This document shows, one piece after another, positions 17,150 through 24,652 of a stretch of 64,000 nucleotides of DNA. The stretch lies in the NCBI RefSeq assembly GCF_013004065.1, contig NZ_CP053084.1, positions 1,612,001-1,676,000 of the forward strand. Reading direction: 5' to 3'. The notes beneath the pieces are model-generated. The model worked only from the letters and a program-made list of their open reading frames with translations. It did not search any database and was not told the DNA's origin. The position numbers were made by a program, and so were the translations under genes. The first letter of the stretch is position 1. Each line of letters opens with the position of its first letter. Source of the stretch: Limnobacter sp. SAORIC-580 (GTDB lineage: Bacteria; Pseudomonadota; Gammaproteobacteria; Burkholderiales; Burkholderiaceae_B).

Positions 17150-18088
17150 ATGAATATGTGGCTTATCCTTATTATTAGCTTGTCAACTGAAAACGCAACT
17201 GCCCGCATGCGTGCCTGGCGCGCTTTGAAAGCAGCAGGCGCAGCGGTCTTACGGGATGGCGTTTATCTTTTGCCTAATCAGCCCAGCTTCCGTTCCACTT
17301 TCGATGCCGTCGCGGCAGATGTGGTTGCAAATGGCGGTAGTGCATATGTGCTAAGCGCCGGAGAGCCGTCTGACATCCATTTTCAAGAACAATTCGATCG
17401 CCGTGATGAGTATGCTCATTTGCTGGTTGACATCCAAACAGTGCGCAATGAGCTCACTGCCGATACAGCTTTGAGTGTTGCGAAACAAATCCGCAAGTTG
17501 CGCAAGACCTTTGCGGCAGTGATGGAAATCGATTTTTTCCCCGGCGAGGCGCAAAAACAGGCCGATGCCGCGCTTGTGGAATTGGAAGTGGCGGTCAATC
17601 GCGTCTTGTCACCTGATGAACCGCACCCCGTTATAGGGCAAGTTTTGAGCTTAAAGCTTGCCGACTATCAAGGCAAGACATGGGCGACTCGCCGCCGTCC
17701 CTGGGTAGACCGGTTGGCCAGTGCTTGGCTGATCCGTCGGTTTATCGACCAGGAGGCCACCATTCTCTGGCTTGCCCATCCATCTGACTGCCCGAGCGAT
17801 GCATTGGGCTTTGATTTTGACGGTGCCACCTTCAGCCACGTCGGCGTCAAAGTGACGTTTGAAGTCTTACTCGCCAGCTTTGGTTTGGATCGTCCCGGCT
17901 TGCAGCGCATTGGCACATTGGTCCATTACCTAGATGTCGGCGGCGTACAACCGCCTGAATCCGTGGGTATTGAAACTGTCTTGGCAGGACTGCGGGAATC
18001 GATTACCGATGACGATCAATTATTAGCATTAGCCAGCGGTGTGTTCGATGGCTTACTGGTTTCTTTTGAAAAGGTGCAAACTAAATGA
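17150..18088 (+). CDS. chrB: Chromate resistance regulator ChrB
   Basis: 312 residues. The N-terminal ChrB domain starts with the family signature (WLILIISLSTENATARMRAW and AAVLRDGVYLLP); the C-terminal Chrome_Resist domain carries TRRRPWVDRLASAWLIRRFID and FDFDGATFSHVG. ChrB is a chromate-sensing regulator and is needed for full resistance. The ATG at 17150 fits known ChrB N termini better than the frame-opening codon at 17066; an ATG at 17156 is an alternative. It overlaps chrA by four bases. Base composition is higher in G+C than in the tni genes, in line with a different origin. Confidence 0.92.
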   Translation: MNMWLILIISLSTENATARMRAWRALKAAGAAVLRDGVYLLPNQPSFRSTFDAVAADVVANGGSAYVLSAGEPSDIHFQEQFDRRDEYAHLLVDIQTVRNELTADTALSVAKQIRKLRKTFAAVMEIDFFPGEAQKQADAALVELEVAVNRVLSPDEPHPVIGQVLSLKLADYQGKTWATRRRPWVDRLASAWLIRRFIDQEATILWLAHPSDCPSDALGFDFDGATFSHVGVKVTFEVLLASFGLDRPGLQRIGTLVHYLDVGGVQPPESVGIETVLAGLRESITDDDQLLALASGVFDGLLVSFEKVQTK

Positions 18089-19452
18089 GTATTACCAATG
18101 CTGTGGCCGACGATGCGCCACTGACTAGGCCAGCCGATGTCGGCTTTTGGGAAGCGTTCAGATTATGGCTAAAACTTGGCTTCATGGGTTTTGGTGGGCC
18201 GGCTGCACAAATCGCGCTCATGCATCGGGAACTGGTTGAGCAAAGACGCTGGATTAGTGAGCGCCGGTTTTTGCATGCCCTTAACTATTGCATGTTGCTC
18301 CCCGGCCCGGAGGCGCAGCAGCTCGCCACTTACATGGGTTGGTTGATGCACCGCACCTGGGGCGGCATCGTTGCAGGTGCACTTTTTATCTTGCCGGGTC
18401 TCTGTTTCCTGATTGGGTTGTCGTGGCTCTATATCGCCTACGGGGACGTTCCCCTTGTAGCGGGACTGTTCTATGGCATCAAACCTGCTGTGACGGCTGT
18501 TGTCGTCTATGCGGTGCATCGCATTGGTTCGCGCACACTGAAAAATAATGTGCTGTGGGCGATTGCGGCCGCGGCATTCGTGGCGATCTTCGCGTTCAAC
18601 GTGCCGTTTCCAGCCATTGTCGCGGGCGCCATAGTAGTCGGCTATATCGGCGGGCGCGTGGCACCCGACAAGTTTAAAACAGGGGGCGGTCATGGTAGTG
18701 CCAAGCAGTCGTACGGCCCGGCGGTCATTGACGATGAAACACCCACGCCGGCACATGCCTTGTTCCGCTGGTCGAAACTTGCGAGAGTATTGATCATCGG
18801 CGCAATCCTTTGGTCAGTGCCTATGGCCTTGTTAAACATGGTTTATGGCTGGGATCATACTTTCACCCAAATGGGCTGGTTTTTCACCAAGGCGGCGCTT
18901 CTGACCTTTGGCGGCGCGTATGCCGTGTTGCCCTATATTTACCAGGGAGCCATTACCAATCATGGCTGGCTCACACCGACCCAGATGATCGATGGCCTGG
19001 CATTGGGAGAAGCCAACCCTGGTCCGCTGATCATGGTGGTGGCCTTTGTCGGCTTTGTGGGCGCGTATGTCAAAACGCTGTTCGGCCCCGACATGCTGTT
19101 TGCCGCCGGCGCCTTTGCCGCCGTGCTGGTTTCTTGGTTCACCTTTTTGCCTTCGTTCATTTTCATTTTAGCCGGCGGCCCCTTTGTCGAGACAACCCAT
19201 GGCAACCTGAAGTTTACCGCGCCATTGACGGCTATTACGGCGGCAGTAGTCGGCGTGATCTTGAATCTGGCCGTGTTCTTCGCGTATCACGTATTGTGGC
19301 CCAAGGGATTTGCCGGGTCATTTGATTGGGTCGCTGCCGTGCTCGTCGTGCTCGCTGCGGTGGCACTCGTGCGCTACAAGCGCAATGTCATGCAAGTCAT
19401 TGCAGTCAGTGCTTTAATCGGCTTGCTTTTAAAAACTGTTGTCAACGTTTAA
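18085..19452 (+). CDS. chrA: Chromate efflux transporter ChrA
   Basis: 455-residue inner-membrane protein of the CHR superfamily, long-chain type with two homologous halves: GFMGFGGPAAQIALMHRELV...LLPGPEAQQLATYMGW in the first, and LLTFGGAYAVLPYIYQGA...LALGEANPGPLIMVVAFVGF in the second. It has about 10-12 membrane segments and a soluble loop near residues 195-225. It exports chromate from the cytosol driven by the proton gradient. Translationally coupled to chrB. Confidence 0.95.
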   Translation: MSITNAVADDAPLTRPADVGFWEAFRLWLKLGFMGFGGPAAQIALMHRELVEQRRWISERRFLHALNYCMLLPGPEAQQLATYMGWLMHRTWGGIVAGALFILPGLCFLIGLSWLYIAYGDVPLVAGLFYGIKPAVTAVVVYAVHRIGSRTLKNNVLWAIAAAAFVAIFAFNVPFPAIVAGAIVVGYIGGRVAPDKFKTGGGHGSAKQSYGPAVIDDETPTPAHALFRWSKLARVLIIGAILWSVPMALLNMVYGWDHTFTQMGWFFTKAALLTFGGAYAVLPYIYQGAITNHGWLTPTQMIDGLALGEANPGPLIMVVAFVGFVGAYVKTLFGPDMLFAAGAFAAVLVSWFTFLPSFIFILAGGPFVETTHGNLKFTAPLTAITAAVVGVILNLAVFFAYHVLWPKGFAGSFDWVAAVLVVLAAVALVRYKRNVMQVIAVSALIGLLLKTVVNV

Positions 19453-19467
19453 GTTAGGAGAACCCAG

Positions 19468-20067
19468 ATGCCGTATGAATTATTGCCGTTACCAACCGAC
19501 GCCAAAACCTTACATGGCTTGTCCGCGACCTTGATTGAAAGCCACCATGCGAATAACTATGGCGGCGCGGTCAAGCGCTTGAACCTGATTCAAGAGCAAT
19601 TGGGGAAAACCGACTTCGACCAGGCGCCGGGATTTGTGCTAAATGGCTTAAAGCGTGAAGAGTTGATTGCATACAACTCCATGCTGCTGCATGAGATCTA
19701 TTTTGATGGCTTGGGTGGCGATGGTGTTTTGCCATCCGGCTTGCTGCGGGACGCTATTGAGCGCGACTTTGGCAGTGTCGCGCGCTGGCAGTCCGAGTTT
19801 GTCGCCATGGGCAAAGCCTTGGGTGGCGGTTCGGGCTGGGTGTTGCTGGTGAAGTCGCCACGCGACGGCAAGCTGAGCAACCAATGGGCAGCCGACCATA
19901 CCCAGACCTTGGCTGGCGGTATGCCAATTTTGGCTTTGGATATGTATGAACATGCGTATCACATTGATTTCGGTGCCAAGGCTGGTGAATATGTAGAGGC
20001 ATTCATGAATAACGTGAACTGGACTACAGTAGAAGAGCAATTAGCGAGGGTCAGAAGCCATGCCTAG
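19468..20067 (+). CDS. chrC: ChrC, Fe/Mn superoxide dismutase-like protein
   Basis: 199 residues of the Fe/Mn-SOD fold, found in chrBAC operons to counter superoxide made during chromate reduction. The four metal ligands line up: His26, His75, Asp158 and His162 (DMYEHAYHIDF). Second-sphere residues of normal SODs are not kept: the position of the E. coli SodB gateway tyrosine (34) is Ala and the position of His30 is Asn (ESHHANNYGGAV). It may be a low-activity SOD or have another redox role. The gene starts 15 bases after chrA with AGGAG upstream and overlaps the next gene by eight bases. Confidence 0.88.
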   Translation: MPYELLPLPTDAKTLHGLSATLIESHHANNYGGAVKRLNLIQEQLGKTDFDQAPGFVLNGLKREELIAYNSMLLHEIYFDGLGGDGVLPSGLLRDAIERDFGSVARWQSEFVAMGKALGGGSGWVLLVKSPRDGKLSNQWAADHTQTLAGGMPILALDMYEHAYHIDFGAKAGEYVEAFMNNVNWTTVEEQLARVRSHA

Positions 20068-20437
20068 CGTTTTTATCTCGTTGATTGGGTTTGCTTTCGC
20101 TTTGAACACTCCGATCGCAACAGCGGAACCACACCGGAAAGTGCTATCCGGACAAGAAATCCGTAAGGTATTTATAGGGAAGATCACGACCGACAGTACC
20201 CATTTTGCTTATCACTTGAAGCCGGATGGGAAGATTATTGGCAACGAGTTGGGGCGCAGTCGTAAAGGAACCTGGGCAATACAAAGCAACCAACTGTGCC
20301 TGAGTGTTCCGATGGGCGCTCCTGCAGATTGCTGGACAGTTGTGCGCCTTGATGGCAATCTGGTTTTTCGGCGTGACGGCGTTGATGTCATGGAGGTCAC
20401 GGTCGAAAAATTTAGCGCAAAGTACCACTTTGATTAG
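20060..20437 (+). CDS. Exported protein of the chromate operon, unknown function
   Basis: 125 residues. I do not recognise the family. There is a signal peptide (hydrophobic residues 4-18, cleavage after ATA) and a small beta-rich mature domain: SGQEIRKVFIGK, a GRSRKGTWAIQSNQLCLSV core with two cysteines (CLSV and DCWTV) about 14 residues apart that could form a disulfide, and a FRRDGV hairpin. The pattern G-x-W-x-hydrophobic-x-C resembles lipocalin-like DUF995-type domains. It overlaps chrC by eight bases and so belongs to the operon. Confidence 0.7.
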   Translation: MPSVFISLIGFAFALNTPIATAEPHRKVLSGQEIRKVFIGKITTDSTHFAYHLKPDGKIIGNELGRSRKGTWAIQSNQLCLSVPMGAPADCWTVVRLDGNLVFRRDGVDVMEVTVEKFSAKYHFD

Positions 20438-20468
20438 CAGTTGTCACTATGCTTGAAAGGAATGAAGT

Positions 20469-20918
20469 ATGAAATGGGTTACCCGAGAACGCCCCAAAAT
20501 CGACCGGATTGCCTGCCCGTGGCTGGTGGCCCGTTTCATCGATTCCGAAGCCGAGTTTTTATATGTGCCTTCAAAAGAGGTGCTGAAAACAGCTGAGGAG
20601 ACCGGGGCGATTCCGTACGATGTGTCAGGGGTCGAGCTGACCCATGATGGAGAGCTGTGCAGCTTCGATGCCATCCTCAAAAAGTATAAGCTCGAAGATC
20701 CGGCGCTGCAGCAATTGGCTGCCATTGTGCGTGGCGCGGATACAGACAGACTTGACCTGACGCCGCAATCGGCCGGGTTATTTGCGATATCGCTCGGGCT
20801 GTCTGCCAATTTTGCCGACGACCATGAAATGCTCAGGCACGGCATGGTCATGTATGACGCGCTCTATGCCTGGTGCCAACAGTGTCAATCTGAAACGCAC
20901 AACTGGCCACCCCAATGA
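20469..20918 (+). CDS. Stand-alone Chrome_Resist (ChrB C-terminal) domain protein
   Basis: 149 residues matching only the C-terminal domain of ChrB: KWVTRERPKIDRIACPWLVARFIDSEAEFLYV, a conserved acidic GVELTHDGELCSFDAIL segment, and a RGADTDR motif near residue 95. It lacks the ChrB N-terminal DNA-binding part, so it is unlikely to bind DNA by itself. Its role is unknown, perhaps chromate binding or redox chemistry through the conserved Cys residues. AAAGGAA lies nine bases before the ATG. Confidence 0.85.
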   Translation: MKWVTRERPKIDRIACPWLVARFIDSEAEFLYVPSKEVLKTAEETGAIPYDVSGVELTHDGELCSFDAILKKYKLEDPALQQLAAIVRGADTDRLDLTPQSAGLFAISLGLSANFADDHEMLRHGMVMYDALYAWCQQCQSETHNWPPQ

Positions 20919-20950
20919 ACTAACGATTTTTCTATTTCAGGAGAAATGCT

Positions 20951-21031
20951 ATGTCTAACTCCATTCTTTTGCGACGCTCTTTGCTTGCGCTCTCGCTTGC
21001 GGCAAGCACGGTACCCGTAGTTCCTATGTGA
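20951..21031 (+). pseudogene. 5' fragment of an exported-protein gene
   Basis: AGGAG followed by an ATG and 26 codons reading MSNSILLRRSLLALSLAAST then a few residues and a stop. This is a typical N-terminal signal sequence with nothing behind it. The join to an MFS transporter fragment in another frame occurs around 21005-21015, so this is the front of a deleted gene. Confidence 0.6.
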
Positions 21032-21267
21032 TGGCGATCGTTACGCCGCCAGAGCGCGCGGCAGCGGCAAGCGTGACAGCAGTTCCACGCACCTTTGCCG
21101 CCGCCATGGCGCCATTGTTGGCGGGATATTTGCTAAGCGTTTCATCATTCGGCTGGCCGTTGATCATTGCCGGTGTGCTGAAAATAATCTACGACTTGTT
21201 GTTATTGAAGATGTTTCATGCCATTCGCCCACCAGAGGAGGTCCAATCTCGCGACAACAGGGCATGA
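21010..21267 (+). pseudogene. C-terminal fragment of an MFS transporter
   Basis: About 85 codons in the frame GTRSSYVMAIVTPPERAAA encode the last two to three membrane helices of a major-facilitator transporter (PRTFAAAMAPLLAGYLL, GWPLIIAGVLKIIYDLLLL). MFS genes often follow chrBA-sod in other bacteria. The 5' nine tenths is missing and the fragment is out of frame with the preceding signal sequence, so it is a deletion remnant, not an expressed transporter. Confidence 0.75.
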
Positions 21268-21345
21268 TGCAGCGCCGTATTATTTTTGCCAGCTGGTTGG
21301 CCTGCGATCATTTGTAACGGCTTGCAGCGGCAGAAAAATCCATTG

Positions 21346-21462
21346 CTATACCAGCATTTTGCGCAGTCTGACGTTCTCGGCCTCCTGTGTTTTTAGACGT
21401 CGAACTTCATCGGTTTCCAAGTCGCCAAATTTCTTGCGCCACGCATAAATTGTCGGTTCGCT
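21346..21462 (-). mobile_element. IS3-family orfA fragment
   Basis: About 38 codons reading SEPTIYAWRKKFGDLETDEV and RLKTQEAENVRLRKMLV match the HTH end and leucine-zipper of IS3-family OrfA, followed by a stop. There is no OrfB and no recognisable inverted repeat. It is fused precisely to the truncated tniA copy, so an IS3 insertion or IS-mediated deletion likely cut that copy. Confidence 0.8.
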
Positions 21463-22084
21463 TATCAATGTATTTAATAATTGAGTGATATCCGTTCGTT
21501 TTAGTGTTAAAAGGCCACTCCCCTTTGATTTCAAGACCTCTATCTCTAAGACTTTGGAGAAACCAGAGCCAAATAGATCGTTTTGAGATTGATAACATTC
21601 CAAGCTTTTTTCGGGTATTGGGGACTTTAAGAATTTTTTTGTGTAAAGCTTCTCTGACGTCTGGATAGGTGTCTAGTAGCGTTTGAAAAGCGCCAACAGC
21701 ACCGTGTCCCCACTGATTAATAACGATGGGTGTACGTCTTTTGAATTGAACTATTCTGCTTTGTGGGACCAGTGCTCGCCAGCCGTAAATTTGGCCGTCT
21801 GGATGATCGCAAATACAGCGTTCAGTAATTAAGCGATAGATCTGAGGCTCTGAGATACCATATTCTTTTCGAATCGCAGCGACTTTGCTGCCGCTTAAAT
21901 ATGCCTTGATTGCCTCTTTTCTATTGAGGAATTTGGCTAGCTTATCTGGAGCTAGTGAAGCTTCATCAAAGCCTGGCCAAATTGTAAAGTCAGCCCAGAT
22001 GGTGTCACTTAAACCTTTGATGTGTCGAGTCGACTCGGAGGCCATAGTAGATATTTGGGCAGAGTAATTTCTATTTACTTTACC
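21461..22084 (-). repeat. Direct repeat copy 2: tniA 5' end plus leader
   Basis: Second member of the 624-base direct repeat, same orientation as 16426-17049. It retains a further 29 bases of likely transposon end that copy 1 lacks. Divergence of about five percent at protein level shows that this is a related, older transposon rather than a fresh duplication. Confidence 0.9.
21463..22045 (-). pseudogene. tniA: Truncated TniA transposase (residues 1-195 only)
   Basis: Begins at an intact ATG and follows TniA through KYIDK, including the helix-turn-helix, then runs into the IS3 scrap out of frame and stops near 21407. The whole DDE catalytic core is missing, so it cannot transpose. If translated it might bind transposon ends and compete with the full-length TniA. 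Substitutions relative to the intact copy include Val/Ile, Thr/Ala, Asn/Asp and Glu-Lys/Asp-Arg exchanges. Confidence 0.88.
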
Positions 22085-22113
22085 TTTTTAATCTACAGTC
22101 TGTCTACTTTACA
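22071..22113. repeat. Putative transposon right end with two TnsB-like sites
   Basis: CTATTTACTTTACC (22071-22084) and CTGTCTACTTTACA (22100-22113) share CTRTYTACTTTAC and start 29 bases apart, upstream of the truncated tniA. Tn7-like ends consist of repeated TnsB sites and terminate in ACA, so position 22113 is a candidate outer boundary. The first site is also present before the intact tniA (17036-17049), the second is not. No matching left end was found in the window. Confidence 0.5.
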
Positions 22114-22277
22114 ATTGTACTCTCACGGGAAGTTAGCTTACTTGTGAATTGGGTAAAAATAAATTGTTTATTATCAGCAGGTTGGTGGAACAATCTTCTT
22201 TACAACTCTAATAGAACAGGCGCAAAGCCTTCCATTCTCCTGTTTCCTGTTCTGAATCCGCAAGCCCTTCTCCCCGG

Positions 22278-22292
22278 TATCACTTAGTGATA
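22278..22292. promoter_or_regulatory. Palindrome upstream of the subtilase gene
   Basis: TATCAC-TTA-GTGATA, a perfect six-base dyad ending 20 bases before the ATG at 22313. It could be an operator or part of a leader hairpin. Apart from the transposon-end repeats, I see nothing else in the 268 bases between 22045 and 22313. Confidence 0.35.
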
Positions 22293-22312
22293 ACCACAAT
22301 CAGGGTCTACCC

Positions 22313-24307
22313 ATGCAGTTGCGTTTCGCTATTCAAAGCAGTTTGTTTATTCTGCTTGTCATCTTCTCGACCGTTTCATGGTCGGCTGATCGTTGGGTAA
22401 TTCAGTTCAAAGAAAGTCCCGGTCGCAGTCAAACCAGTGTTAATTCATCTTCGCTTGAGTCTCGAAAATCCGATCTGCGTGCAAGGCTCGCTGAACTTTC
22501 GATTATTCACAAACGTACCTTTCAACTTGTCAGGCCATTTGGTGAACATGGCGCTGTAATTACAACGCCAAATGGCAGTGGCGCCGAACAAGCCCGCCTT
22601 CGTTTGCTGTCCGATCCGATGATCGAGTCTGTTGAGCCAGACCGTCGTATCAAGCTTCGTGCGCAATCGCCTTTGATCGGTTTGTTAAACGCGCTTGATT
22701 TGTCCCGACGAAGTCGGTCCTGGTTTCATCAAGATTTGAGCACACAGCCTGCTTCAATCAACACAGGTGCCATGTGGACCAACTTTCACGGTACTGCACC
22801 TACCGTGGTTGCTGTGCTGGATACGGGTGTTTTGCCGAGCCACCCAATGCTTCAAGGCCATTTGCTGTCCGGATACGATTTTGTAGCTGATTCATTTATT
22901 GGTGCTGACGGCCAAGGTTCCGCAGGTTCTGATCGGGATTCAGACCCGACTGACCCTGGTGACGGTGTTGGCCCAGCCGACCTTCTGGCAGACCCGGTGT
23001 GTGGCGGTGTCAGTCAGTCGAGCTGGCACGGCACCTTTGTATCCGCCCTGCTTGCCGGTAACCCGGTACCAAGCGAAGGGGTGTTTTCGGTGAACTGGAA
23101 CGCGGTGGTATTGCCTGTTCGCGTGTTGGGCAAATGTGGCGGGTTTTCAAGTGACCTTGCAGATGGTATTCGCTGGGCTGCTGGCTTGAGTGTACCTGGG
23201 GCGCCCAATAACCCCTTCCCTGCCCGAGTGATTAACTTGAGTTTGGGTGCGGAAGGCGCCTGTGTGGCGTCCATCGAAGGCGCGGCTATTGCCGCCGCGC
23301 GCCAGGCTGGCTCATTGGTGGTGGTTGCCGCAGGCAACGACGGCAGCACAGTAGATTCACCAGCCAATTGCCCCGGCGCTTTTGGTGTAGCCGCAATAGA
23401 TCAGGAAGGGTTGAAGGCAAATTACAGTAATTTTGGGCCCACTATTCAGCTTTCAGCGCCTGGTGGCGATGCAGCGTTTCCTATTTGGAGTGCCAGTAAT
23501 ACCGGGTTTTCAGGTCCGTTAACCAATACGTACAACACCAAAATCGGTACCAGTTTCTCCGCTCCCATGGTGGCTGGTGCAGCCTCGCTGTATTGGTCTT
23601 TGGATCCGTCTGCGTCGGTGGCCACTGTGGAGAATTTGCTGAAAACCTCTGCGCGCCCCTTTCTTTCGCAGGGCGGTAGCCCCACTTGCACCGCTGACAC
23701 AGTGGGTGTTGAATGCAATTGCACACGGGCTCTGTGTGGTGCTGGCATGCTGGATGTGGCCAATTTGATCAATTCACAGGCGGCTGCTGGACTTACCAAT
23801 TTGTTCTCCAACACTGGCAATGTCATTCCACCGGGACAAACGCGTACATTCTTTGCCAGCGGCACCTTGAACTCTTCCGGACAGGAGGTAAACGCAGTCA
23901 GTTTTGATGTGATCAATGTGTTGAAATCGTCGGCCGACGCGCCCAACCCGATTTTGTCGGTAAGCGGCTTGGAAGTGGATGTAACAGCGCCTTCGGGGGT
24001 AACGGGGTTTGATCTTCGTGCACAAGCTGCCAATGGCCGAACGGCAATTGCCTCGGTTATTGTGGCCAATCAGGGGGCTACGTCCCCTACTTTGTTGGCC
24101 AGTCTGCTTTCACCCTTGATCAATGGTGCCTCTACGGGTGTAGGTGCGCCCTCCTCGGCTGTGGGTGATGCGGTGGTAGGCGATTCAGGCAGTGGTTCTG
24201 CCGCAGGCAGTTCTAGTGGCGGCGGGGGTGGTGGCGCTTTGAATTTGCTTGGTTTGCTGGCCTGTTTGTTTCTACTGCATTGTTTTAAAAAGAAAAACAC
24301 AGTTTAA
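22313..24307 (+). CDS. Subtilisin-like (S8) serine protease with GlyGly-CTERM-like tail
   Basis: 664 residues: signal peptide (about 1-24), an I9-like propeptide region (26-115), and the peptidase domain with Asp170 (VLDTG), His239 (WHGT), oxyanion Asn342 (AAGND) and Ser414 (GTSFSAP). A beta-rich domain follows (500-600). The last 32 residues are Ser/Gly-rich (SSSGGGGGG), then one hydrophobic helix (LNLLGLLACLFLL) and a basic end (KKKN). This three-part tail is the GlyGly-CTERM sorting signal that rhombosortase cleaves. The protease is therefore probably secreted by type II secretion and surface-anchored or released. It is the first backbone gene after the island. Confidence 0.9.
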   Translation: MQLRFAIQSSLFILLVIFSTVSWSADRWVIQFKESPGRSQTSVNSSSLESRKSDLRARLAELSIIHKRTFQLVRPFGEHGAVITTPNGSGAEQARLRLLSDPMIESVEPDRRIKLRAQSPLIGLLNALDLSRRSRSWFHQDLSTQPASINTGAMWTNFHGTAPTVVAVLDTGVLPSHPMLQGHLLSGYDFVADSFIGADGQGSAGSDRDSDPTDPGDGVGPADLLADPVCGGVSQSSWHGTFVSALLAGNPVPSEGVFSVNWNAVVLPVRVLGKCGGFSSDLADGIRWAAGLSVPGAPNNPFPARVINLSLGAEGACVASIEGAAIAAARQAGSLVVVAAGNDGSTVDSPANCPGAFGVAAIDQEGLKANYSNFGPTIQLSAPGGDAAFPIWSASNTGFSGPLTNTYNTKIGTSFSAPMVAGAASLYWSLDPSASVATVENLLKTSARPFLSQGGSPTCTADTVGVECNCTRALCGAGMLDVANLINSQAAAGLTNLFSNTGNVIPPGQTRTFFASGTLNSSGQEVNAVSFDVINVLKSSADAPNPILSVSGLEVDVTAPSGVTGFDLRAQAANGRTAIASVIVANQGATSPTLLASLLSPLINGASTGVGAPSSAVGDAVVGDSGSGSAAGSSSGGGGGGALNLLGLLACLFLLHCFKKKNTV

Positions 24308-24433
24308 AATGCACCGGTTTGGTTAAATACAACGTTAGAAGTGGCGCTCCAATCTGTGACATCGCTCAATGGTAAAGTTCAGTTGTTGACTCATTGGTCA
24401 GCAATTGATGCAGTAAATTTTGAGAGGTGTCGT

Positions 24434-24652
24434 ATGAAAGCTCTTCGTTCTTACCCCGGTGTATTGGTGTTGTTGTTAATCGCTTCAGCCATGTTGGTTC
24501 ATGGTTTTGTGGATTACATCAACTATGAAGTAGCAAGCCCAAGTATTTTGGCAGCCCTGGGCTGTGTGTTCTCCGCAATTTTGCTGGTTGCAGTGTATGA
24601 GTTCAAATCATTCAAGGCCAATCGCAAGCTGGTGCGCGACAGCAAGGTTTAA
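24434..24652 (+). CDS. Small two-helix inner-membrane protein
   Basis: 72 residues, start chosen at 24434 (after GAGAGG) because the longer frame from 24341 adds an unconvincing N terminus. Two hydrophobic helices (about 10-28 and 38-56) are joined by VDYINYEVASPS, and the tail is basic (KSFKANRKLVRDSKV), placing both ends inside. The family is not recognised. It converges with the TPR gene, which ends one base later. Confidence 0.55.
   Translation: MKALRSYPGVLVLLLIASAMLVHGFVDYINYEVASPSILAALGCVFSAILLVAVYEFKSFKANRKLVRDSKV

Noticed and set aside
21407..22045. Functional short TniA variant of 212 residues
   Set aside because: The last 17 residues are an out-of-frame translation of the IS3 fragment and the catalytic core is missing.
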